Source: Paenibacillus sp. UNC499MF
GTDB lineage: Bacteria > Bacillota > Bacilli > Paenibacillales > NBRC-103111
Length of the DNA: 64,000 nucleotides
Reading direction: 5' to 3'
Assembly (NCBI RefSeq): GCF_900107975.1
Contig: NZ_FNVF01000001.1
Coordinates: 356,323 to 420,322 of the forward strand
Shown here one piece after another: positions 58,301 to 64,000 of the stretch. The notes below the pieces were generated by a model. That model saw only the letters and a list, made by a program, of their open reading frames with translations. It was not told the DNA's origin and made no database searches. The position numbers and the translations under genes were made by a program. Numbering within the stretch: the stretch's first letter is position 1; each line of letters opens with the position of its first letter.

Positions 58301-58428
58301 GTGTAAATTGCGCACCTTGCTTCTTTTTTTATGAAAAATTACGCTGACGGTGTTGGCCTTCAAATAAGCGAATGCCTTTTTGGATATGCTATTTCTAGGC
58401 CAATAACATCATCAACGGAGTGAGGACC

Positions 58429-58596
58429 ATGCAGTGGGTATATTGGGTAAAGCTGTACGACAGTAAGTTTCAGGCAGGTGTCCTTGCCAAACGGATGGAG
58501 GAAGACTGGTGGATTTACGGCTATGAATGCCCGTCCGAAGTCGAAGTTTTCAAATCCAAAAAAGGGCGTTTCGGTGTCAGGTACTCGGTTTATTAA
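58429..58596 (+). CDS. Small hypothetical protein, 55 residues
   Basis: A short frame that fits a gene: ATG 58429 follows GGAGTGAGG (58418-58425) with good spacing and ends at TAA 58594-58596. The product is MQWVYWVKLYDSKFQAGVLA followed by a charged, aromatic-rich remainder ending GRFGVRYSVY. No family is recognised. It is followed directly by the promoter of the tRNA cluster. Confidence 0.6.
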   Translation: MQWVYWVKLYDSKFQAGVLAKRMEEDWWIYGYECPSEVEVFKSKKGRFGVRYSVY

Positions 58597-58604
58597 AAAA
58601 AGTG

Positions 58605-58634
58605 TTGACTTAACCATACTTTGTGTTGTATATT
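58605..58634 (+). promoter_or_regulatory. Candidate promoter of the tRNA cluster
   Basis: TTGACT (58605-58610), an 18-nt spacer, and TATATT (58629-58634), about 36 nt before the first tRNA. The spacing is slightly long but the boxes are close to consensus. Confidence 0.5.
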
Positions 58635-58669
58635 TATTTTTGTCGCTATACGACATTGCTAATTACTGA

Positions 58670-58749
<80 letters not shown>

Positions 58750-58757
58750 CATAGGTA

Positions 58758-58831
<74 letters not shown>

Positions 58832-58877
58832 TATATCAAATTTTTTTTGCCTGTTTTCAGCCATACATTACATATCC

Positions 58878-58951
58878 GGGCCCTTAGCTCAGTTGGTTAG
58901 AGCGGTCGGCTCATAACCGATTGGTCGGGGGTTCGAGTCCCTCAGGGCCCA
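58878..58951 (+). tRNA. tRNA with anticodon CAT, probably tRNA-Ile2 (lysidine type)
   Basis: Full cloverleaf: acceptor GGGCCCT/AGGGCCC, anticodon loop CTCATAA with CAT at 58912-58914, T arm GGGGGTTCGAGTCCCTC. The CCA end is not encoded. The loop and stem (GGCTCATAACC) match Firmicute tRNA-Ile2, whose C34 is modified to lysidine; elongator Met tRNAs usually have TTCATAC there. It could still be elongator tRNA-Met. Confidence 0.82.
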
Positions 58952-58957
58952 TTATAA

Positions 58958-59043
58958 GCCGGAGTGGCGGAATTGGCAGACGCACAGGACTTAAAATCCT
59001 GCGGTAGGTGACTATCGTACCGGTTCGAGTCCGGTCTTCGGCA
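58958..59043 (+). tRNA. tRNA-Leu (anticodon TAA)
   Basis: A type II tRNA with a long variable arm (TAGGTGACTATCGTA), acceptor GCCGGAG/CTTCGGC, and loop CTTAAAA with TAA at 58992-58994. No encoded CCA. It closes the cluster and is followed by a hairpin terminator. Confidence 0.94.
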
Positions 59044-59070
59044 TCTTGGCAACAACGATGAAACTAACAG

Positions 59071-59124
59071 AAAACTCCCTTCTTTCACTTATGCACACCG
59101 CAGAATGAGACAAGGGAGTTTTTT
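59071..59124 (+). terminator. Terminator after the tRNA cluster
   Basis: AAAACTCCCTT (59071-59081) pairs with AAGGGAGTTTTTT (59112-59124) across a 30-nt loop. Confidence 0.75.
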
Positions 59125-59212
59125 GCAGTTTATTTTTCCTGTTAACAAATGGCTGTATAACGGGTAAGGGTATTAAGTAGACAAATAAGTGAATAAGCGG
59201 GGAGGCGTTACC

Positions 59213-60154
59213 ATGGCGATACCGTTTGAGATCGTAATGGATCAGAGCAATGTCATTCGCGGAGATTTTTATCCGGCGTCTTCTATAGCAAGGGGCATTC
59301 TCATTGTCTCGCACGGTTTTAAGGGATTTAAGAACTGGGGGATGTTCCCTTACGCGGCGGCGAAACTGGCCCAGGATGTGGATGTCATTACCTTCGATTT
59401 TACACATAACGGAGTGGGAGAGGACGGGCAGTCGTTCAGTGAACTGGAAAAATTCGCGAAAAACACGTACAGTCGTGAGCTGGACGACTTGTCGACTCTC
59501 ATTTCCGTCTTGACGGACGAATGGGATTTTAAAAACAAGCTGCTGAAATCCGATCGGGAGAAGCCTGTAGTTTTTTACCCTCACCACAGCAGGGGAATTA
59601 ATCTTTCCAGCGAGGAGCATCAGCATAGAGGCTCGGCCAATCCGGTCAACAAGCTTCCGGTCTTCCTGCTCGGTCACAGCCGCGGAGCGGGCGTAAGCTT
59701 GATCTATGCGCTGGATCATCCCACGGAGATCGCCGGAGTTATCAGCTGGAACGGAATAACGCAGGTGGATATTTTCGACGAAGCCGCTAAGGAGCAGCTG
59801 CACAGGGAAGGGCGCACTTATATCGCCAACGTGAGGACCAAGCAGCAGATGCCGCTCGATAAGGTCATCCTGGACGATATAGAGGCCCGCAAGGAGGAGT
59901 TTAACATTCTGGAACGGATGCGGGGAGCAGCTTTTCCGGTAGTGCTCATACAGGGTGAAGAAGATCACGCGAATCTGAGAGCAGGGTCGGAAAAGCTTGT
60001 CGAGAACCAGCCGAAAGTCCAGTGGATTCAAATTCCCGGCGCCAATCATTCGTTCAATACCGTTCACCCGTTTGCGGGCACTTCCGCGGAGCTGGAGCAG
60101 GCTATCGAGCATACGCTGCAGTTTCTGAAAAGCAGAGTGGTACCGACGGAGTAA
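59213..60154 (+). CDS. Alpha/beta hydrolase
   Basis: A 313-residue soluble alpha/beta hydrolase. The oxyanion region reads GILIVSHGFKGFKNWG, the nucleophile elbow is GHSRGAG, the acid site lies near VVLIQGEEDHAN, and the catalytic His is in GANHSFNTVHPF. An unusual stretch between strands, FYPHHSRGINLSSEEHQHRG (about 122-141), is His- and Ser-rich. Related enzymes are called carboxylesterases or dienelactone hydrolase-like, but the substrate is unknown. ATG 59213 follows GGGGAGGCG; a GTG 8 codons upstream is the alternative. Confidence 0.83.
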   Translation: MAIPFEIVMDQSNVIRGDFYPASSIARGILIVSHGFKGFKNWGMFPYAAAKLAQDVDVITFDFTHNGVGEDGQSFSELEKFAKNTYSRELDDLSTLISVLTDEWDFKNKLLKSDREKPVVFYPHHSRGINLSSEEHQHRGSANPVNKLPVFLLGHSRGAGVSLIYALDHPTEIAGVISWNGITQVDIFDEAAKEQLHREGRTYIANVRTKQQMPLDKVILDDIEARKEEFNILERMRGAAFPVVLIQGEEDHANLRAGSEKLVENQPKVQWIQIPGANHSFNTVHPFAGTSAELEQAIEHTLQFLKSRVVPTE

Positions 60155-60163
60155 ACAATTAGG

Positions 60164-60185
60164 GGTCCCGGGAGGGACCTTTTTT
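60164..60185 (+). terminator. Terminator after the alpha/beta hydrolase gene
   Basis: GGTCCC pairs with GGGACC around GGGA, followed by T6. Confidence 0.85.
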
Positions 60186-60225
60186 GAGGTAATGGGGCGG
60201 ATCGTTAAAGACCCTATAAACGGCG

Positions 60226-60252
60226 AAAAACCCTTACAGAGTAAGGGTTTTT
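60226..60252. terminator. Terminator after tRNA-Val (minus), bidirectional
   Basis: AAAAACCCTTAC pairs perfectly with GTAAGGGTTTTT around AGA. It lies just beyond the 3' end of tRNA-Val. Confidence 0.88.
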
Positions 60253-60258
60253 CTAGTA

Positions 60259-60331
60259 TGACCTGAGCCGGGCTCGAACCGACGACCCCCACCCTGTCAA
60301 GATGGTGCTCTCCCAGCTGAGCTATCAAGTC
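60259..60331 (-). tRNA. tRNA-Val (anticodon GAC)
   Basis: Acceptor GACTTGA pairs with TCAGGTC, discriminator A. Anticodon loop TTGACAG contains GAC (complement of 60296-60298). T arm GTCGGTTCGAGCCCGGC. CCA is not encoded. It has its own upstream promoter on the minus strand and a terminator just after its 3' end. Confidence 0.92.
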
Positions 60332-60370
60332 ATGTTTGTAAAATCTTCAGTTGTCTTAGTGACAAGTAGT

Positions 60371-60399
60371 ATAATACCAAGAATTCTCGACACTGTCAA
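60371..60399 (-). promoter_or_regulatory. Sigma-A-type promoter for tRNA-Val
   Basis: On the minus strand: TTGACA (complement of 60394-60399), a 17-nt spacer, and TATTAT (complement of 60371-60376). It is a near-perfect promoter 40 nt before the tRNA. Confidence 0.82.
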
Positions 60400-60471
60400 C
60401 ACTTTTTCATAAAACATTTACATCTTACAAAATAAACATCCGGAATTTGAATTTGATATGAATTAGGTATG

Positions 60472-60489
60472 GATACGAATTTTCGTATC
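60472..60489. repeat. Palindrome GATACGAA/TTCGTATC
   Basis: A perfect 8-bp inverted repeat with a 2-nt centre (60472-60479 and 60482-60489). It lies between the tRNA-Val promoter and a small minus-strand gene. It may be an operator or half of a 3' structure; no regulator is known. Confidence 0.45.
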
Positions 60490-60544
60490 AGTCTTGGGCG
60501 ACGACTGTTTCACCGGCGATCATGGGATGACAGACTGAGTTTCC

Positions 60545-60724
60545 TCAGTCCATCGTATCAAAGACGGCATTCATAAAATAGGCAACCTCTAGCTCTGCCT
60601 CGGCAGGATCAAAACCAATAAAAATTAAAAATTGTTTGTAACGGTTATAAATATCCGGGTCATAGTCCGTACCACGGTGCTCGCGGTCATAGATCAAAAA
60701 ATTATCAGTCATATTGCTATACAT
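60545..60724 (-). CDS. Small hypothetical protein, 59 residues
   Basis: The minus-strand gene with a strong ribosome site: GGAGGTGATAACC precedes ATG 60724. The product is acidic and Tyr/Phe-rich, MYSNMTDNFLIYDREHRG then DYDPDIYNRYKQFLIFIGFD and a hydrophobic end. No family recognised. A 7-bp hairpin GACTGAG/CTCAGTC (60533-60550) covers the stop codon. The GTG three codons upstream overlaps the ribosome site and is not favoured. Confidence 0.62.
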   Translation of the reverse strand: MYSNMTDNFLIYDREHRGTDYDPDIYNRYKQFLIFIGFDPAEAELEVAYFMNAVFDTMD

Positions 60725-61122
60725 GGTTATCACCTCCGGTTTTATTATATAAAACAGATTTTGGTATGTATAGATAATTTAAGTTGTATTAATAGAATAA
60801 TTACAGAAATACATGAGAAGGATCATGCGGATAAAATTATGTACTGCTTATGCGAGAAGCTTGGCGGTTTGACGAGGGTATGGCTTACATGCTGTCAGTA
60901 AAACGAGGACGAAACGACCGCAATATGAATCTCCTTTTTACTCGGATGCTGGTGTTTAGAAGTTGGTAGGAGGAGACGAGTGCAAACGTAGCTGACGAAA
61001 ATAAAAAGCAGGGGAGCGCAGTCCCTGCTTTTTATTATTTGTTGAGGTTATTAAATGCTAATTTCTGCGAACCTTCGATTTCGGCGAAATAGCTAAACTT
61101 GTTTTAAAGTTTACATCAATTG
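60725..61122. other. Stretch without a convincing gene (60.7-61.1 kb)
   Basis: Only weak frames lacking ribosome sites are present. An intrinsic terminator with stem AAAAAGCAGGG/CCCTGCTTTTT occupies 61012-61042. Base composition is more A/T-rich than in the operons before it. Confidence 0.55.
61012..61042. terminator. Bidirectional terminator upstream of the crystallin-like gene end
   Basis: AAAAAGCAGGG pairs with CCCTGCTTTTT, with A and T runs on both sides. It probably ends the minus-strand crystallin-like transcript about 80 nt after its stop. Confidence 0.82.
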
Positions 61123-61491
61123 TTATTGTCTGATTACCAAAATATCGCGAGGAGGAATACCGGTAATTTGAATCTGTTGAATCTGCGAGTTAGTGAGGTT
61201 GCGTCCTACTAAAATCAGAGAAGAAGTCAGATTGTCGAAGCTTCCCAAATTGGACACACTTTGACTTCCGCGAAATACGCGGACGGATCCTTGGAAGTTA
61301 ATCCGTGAAAATAGAACAAGTGTCACTGAATCTGTAGTTGAAACATTTCTGAGACGTAGACTGGAAAGGATGTTATCGAAACGGAACGCACCTAAATCCC
61401 GAATCGCTACACCTCCACGTCTAAAAACAATCCGCCGATTAGTAAAATTAATGCCGGAGAATAATTGAAGCCTTACGTCTTTGTTGGCCAA
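61123..61491 (-). CDS. Beta/gamma-crystallin-like protein with two motifs
   Basis: A 122-residue protein made of two Greek-key-like units. Unit 1 (about 4-47) has VRLQLFSGINFTNRRIVFRR followed by DLGAFRFDNILSSLRL; unit 2 (about 54-97) has VTLVLFSRINFQGSVRVFRG followed by NLGSFDNLTSSLIL. Both contain the D-N-x-x-S-S signature (DNILSS, DNLTSS), which fits the calcium-binding consensus of beta/gamma-crystallins. A 20-residue tail follows. The TTG at 61491 is chosen because it follows AAGGAAGGGTGA and lies directly before the first unit. The frame stays open to ATG 61575 without a ribosome site. No secretion signal is seen. Function unknown; bacterial relatives are calcium-binding and sometimes stress- or spore-associated. 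Confidence 0.72.
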   Translation of the reverse strand: MANKDVRLQLFSGINFTNRRIVFRRGGVAIRDLGAFRFDNILSSLRLRNVSTTDSVTLVLFSRINFQGSVRVFRGSQSVSNLGSFDNLTSSLILVGRNLTNSQIQQIQITGIPPRDILVIRQ

Positions 61492-61723
61492 ATCTATCAC
61501 CCTTCCTTTTGAGATGATATATTCTATGTTGTTTATGAGGAAAGGTGTGGACGAGACGAAAGGCGAAGTCATCATTTATGAAGAACCCCTGAATCAATCG
61601 CCACTGGCACAACCGTTCTATAGGTTTGCGAGCTTTTGACAGGCAAGAATAATAGGATTGATTATGGTGAGTAGGTGATTTAAGCTGACAATAGGGATTC
61701 GGCTGATTATTTAGCATTAGCAT

Positions 61724-61954
61724 TTGGACGAGAGCGGAAGGGTGTGGGTGCTGTTCGCTTTCATGCTGCTGAACACGGCCGGTAATCTGACCTCGATCTC
61801 AGGTCCGGAAAAGCTGTTTATGACGCCGCTGACCGTCGTGCTTGCCCTTTTATCGCTTAGACTGGCGGTGGAGAAAATAGGCGGCCGGAAAGCGGCCACA
61901 TTTATAAAGAGAAAGGAAGAAAGAAGATGGAACGCTGGGAATATCAGACGTTGA
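61724..61954 (+). CDS. Small membrane protein, hypothetical
   Basis: About 76 residues with two hydrophobic segments (VWVLFAFMLLNTAGNL and PLTVVLALLSLRLAVEKIG) and a basic end. No family recognised. Start uncertain: TTG 61724 has no ribosome site, whereas in-frame GTG 61748 follows GGAAGGG. Its end overlaps the next gene by 28 nt in another frame. Weak support beyond hydrophobicity and context. Confidence 0.42.
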   Translation: MDESGRVWVLFAFMLLNTAGNLTSISGPEKLFMTPLTVVLALLSLRLAVEKIGGRKAATFIKRKEERRWNAGNIRR

Positions 61955-62127
61955 AATTTTTTACAAAAGGGTTTTTTGTAGGCGGGAAATTGGATCTTGA
62001 CGAGTTTGATCAAGACCTCAACGAAATGGGAGCGCAAGGCTGGGAGCTGATCTCCTGCTTTGATACAAGCCAGCATCAAGGATCTTCCAAAGAAGTCATT
62101 TGTGTATTTAAAAGAAAGCTGTATTAG
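61927..62127 (+). CDS. DUF4177-family small protein
   Basis: A 66-residue protein with the DUF4177 pattern: MERWEYQTLKFFTKGFFVGG, then DLDEFDQDLNEMGAQGWELI and a C-terminal VICVFKRKL strand. The family is common in Firmicutes with unknown function. ATG 61927 follows AAAGGAAG. A strong terminator follows at 62151. Confidence 0.8.
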   Translation: MERWEYQTLKFFTKGFFVGGKLDLDEFDQDLNEMGAQGWELISCFDTSQHQGSSKEVICVFKRKLY

Positions 62128-62150
62128 CATAGACGTCCTGTGCTTCTCGT

Positions 62151-62193
62151 AAAAAGCCCTCCTGCCGCTTAAAAACGGTTTGGAGGGCTTTTT
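62151..62193. terminator. Terminator after the DUF4177 gene
   Basis: AAAAAGCCCTCC pairs with GGAGGGCTTTTT around a 19-nt loop; it can act in both directions and also lies after the minus-strand small acidic gene. Confidence 0.88.
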
Positions 62194-62232
62194 ATCAAAA
62201 CGGGAAAAGTCCGCTGTTCGGTCAATTAGCGC

Positions 62233-62424
62233 TTATTTTGACGGTTTTTCGGAAGAAGGCCCGGTCGGATGCTCGCCTGAAATATTGTCCATAATTTCCT
62301 CGACGACATCGCTCACGGGATCGGTTGCGGCTTTGTCCTCGCGGTCAGGAGGAGTATTGATCCCGCCCGCTGTATTTGAAGTTTCATTATAGATGCCGAC
62401 ATCATCGTTCGATCGCTTGTCCAT
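62233..62424 (-). CDS. Small acidic hypothetical protein
   Basis: A 63-residue hydrophilic, Asp/Glu/Pro/Ser-rich protein (MDKRSNDDVGIYNETSNTAG...) with no hydrophobic core. ATG follows AAGGGAG with 9-nt spacing. No family recognised; probably disordered. Low-complexity composition makes conservation hard to judge. Confidence 0.5.
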   Translation of the reverse strand: MDKRSNDDVGIYNETSNTAGGINTPPDREDKAATDPVSDVVEEIMDNISGEHPTGPSSEKPSK

Positions 62425-62635
62425 GTAGAAAACTCCCTTCGAAATAAAGTAAAGGCACGGTTCTGAGCCGTGACAAATCCGGTAACCGGTTTCGTCTCTT
62501 TAAGTTAACCGTTACGGAGCTAATTTAAACCGTCCCGGTATAATTATCTAAATTTTCAGATAATTATGTTGCAATGAGCAGAAAGATATTTTATAATGAA
62601 AACAGAAGGAAGAACAAGAGAAAGGGTGAAAAATT

Positions 62636-62872
62636 ATGATAATGATAGTCTGGACCGCCGTAATCGTCTTTATTGTCCTTAGATTGGTCACAAGCGTGTA
62701 TAATCCGCCCAAAAGGAACAAAAACAAGTATCATTCTTCCGATTCCGGCAGCAGCGGTTCTACGGATTCCGGCTGGAGCTTCTGGGGCGGTGGTTCGGAT
62801 TGTGACAGCGGCAGCGGAGGAGGCAGCGATTGTTCCGGAGGCGGAGACGGGGGAGGCGGCGGTGGCGATTGA
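62636..62872 (+). CDS. Small membrane protein with Ser/Gly/Asp-rich tail
   Basis: A 78-residue protein with one N-terminal membrane helix (IMIVWTAVIVFIVLRLVTSV), a short basic region, then a tail rich in Ser, Gly, Asp with two Cys, ending SGGGDGGGGGGD. Similar short Gly/Asp-rich endings occur in uncharacterised bacterial membrane proteins. ATG 62636 follows AAGGGTGA. A terminator follows the stop directly. Function unknown. Confidence 0.62.
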   Translation: MIMIVWTAVIVFIVLRLVTSVYNPPKRNKNKYHSSDSGSSGSTDSGWSFWGGGSDCDSGSGGGSDCSGGGDGGGGGGD

Positions 62873-62893
62873 AGCGCACCGGGCGCTTTTTTT
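62872..62893 (+). terminator. Terminator after the Ser/Gly/Asp-rich membrane protein gene
   Basis: AAGCGC pairs with GCGCTT around ACCGG, followed by a T run. A second, weaker hairpin CCGCT/AGCGG with CTTTTTT follows at 62946-62970. Confidence 0.78.
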
Positions 62894-63080
62894 AATGTGT
62901 ACGGTCTTTTTTTATTTGAGTGGATATCAAAAACTTCCGAAGAAACCGCTATGAAGAGAAGCGGCTTTTTTGTGCTGCCCAAAATAACGAAAAACTTGAG
63001 GAGGAAAACTTGCTTCGTGCTTTGTTTTGTCCCAAAATAAGGACAGAAAGAAGCTTGTCATACCGAGAGGAGCAGAACAA

Positions 63081-63467
63081 ATGGCGGTTACAAAATTGGA
63101 GCATGTAGGCGTTATGGTTACGAGTATGGAAAAATCGGTTTCATTTTATGAATCCGTGGTGGGTTTAAAGCTGAAAGATACCGTGACCAACGGAGCGCTG
63201 AAGCTTGCGTTTCTTGGCTTTGACGCCAAGGGTGAAACGGAAGTCGAGTTAATCGAAGGATACGGCGGAAAATTAACCGAAGAGGGCCGGGTCCATCATC
63301 TGGCTTTTACGGTTGACGACATCGAAGCGGAATTTGAACGGATCCGGAAGACGGATGTCGTCATGATCGATACGGAAATCACAACGCTCCCTAACGGATC
63401 GCGTTATTTCTTTTTTCACGGGCCGGACGGGGAATGGGTGGAATTTTTCCAAAGCACGCGGGCTTGA
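63081..63467 (+). CDS. VOC-superfamily (glyoxalase/bleomycin resistance-type) protein
   Basis: A 128-residue single-domain protein of two paired beta-alpha-beta-beta-beta units. It begins KLEHVGVMVTSMEKSVSFYE and has HHLAFTVDDIEAEFERI and GPDGEWVEFFQS. His 7, His 75 region and the C-terminal Glu fit metal ligands of the fold. It may be a lactoylglutathione lyase or methylmalonyl-CoA epimerase-like enzyme; substrate unknown. ATG 63081 follows GAGAGGAGCAG; the frame opens 18 codons earlier. Confidence 0.85.
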   Translation: MAVTKLEHVGVMVTSMEKSVSFYESVVGLKLKDTVTNGALKLAFLGFDAKGETEVELIEGYGGKLTEEGRVHHLAFTVDDIEAEFERIRKTDVVMIDTEITTLPNGSRYFFFHGPDGEWVEFFQSTRA

Positions 63468-63523
63468 TTTGTCCAAGCCTGTTCTAATTCAGTCACGGCA
63501 GTCTGCGAAAACCGGAAGGCTGA

Positions 63524-64000
<477 letters not shown>

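Noticed and set aside
60632-60901. An 89-codon plus-strand frame
   Set aside because: No ribosome site, overlaps a better supported minus-strand gene, and no recognisable features.

Overview
The window comes from an endospore-forming, low-to-moderate G+C Firmicute, most likely Paenibacillaceae. The evidence is gene order and content: a Bacillus-type division/cell-wall cluster carrying spoVD, spoVE, spoIIGA, sigE and sigG; the ylm genes and divIVA; ileS with a T-box leader; lspA; a PyrR-controlled pyr operon; and an acetylase-type diaminopimelate pathway. Many genes start with GTG or TTG, and strong AGGAGG-type ribosome sites are common. No insertion sequence, prophage, integrase or CRISPR array was seen.

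Layout. 1-19.4 kb: end of rsmH, then ftsL, pbpB, spoVD, murE, murF, mraY, murD, spoVE, murG, murB, murA, divIB, ftsA, ftsZ, closed by a strong terminator. 19.6-22.4 kb: spoIIGA-sigE behind a promoter with the long spacer typical of Spo0A-activated spoIIG, then sigG. 22.5-26.8 kb: ylmC, pgeF (ylmD), ylmE, sepF, ylmG, ylmH, divIVA. 26.8-32.9 kb: T-box leader and ileS, a DUF5665-type gene, an antiparallel DksA/TraR zinc-finger gene, lspA and an RluD-type pseudouridine synthase. 33-36.4 kb: patA converging on dapH-dapL, together the acetylase branch to meso-diaminopimelate, the residue that the MurE encoded here is predicted to add. 36.5-45.6 kb: PyrR attenuator, then pyrR-pyrB-pyrC-carA-carB-pyrF-pyrE; pyrK and pyrD are absent.

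46-64 kb is accessory sequence. It holds an acetyltransferase and an M20 peptidase; an RND exporter with its lipoprotein adaptor, flanked on both sides by related secreted multi-module proteins of unknown function; a 2'-5' RNA ligase-like gene and a YutG/PgpA-type gene; a tRNA cluster (fMet, a broken fMet copy, an Ile2-type CAT tRNA, Leu-TAA); an alpha/beta hydrolase; tRNA-Val on the other strand; several small genes including a two-motif beta/gamma-crystallin-like protein; a glyoxalase-fold protein; and the start of glpK behind an attenuator-like leader.

The points most worth follow-up are the RND locus with its flanking paralogues, the fMet tRNA with a destroyed acceptor stem, the beta/gamma-crystallin-like protein, the pyr operon that lacks pyrK/pyrD and has a perfect Spo0A-box match inside its promoter, and the sporulation-type promoters.
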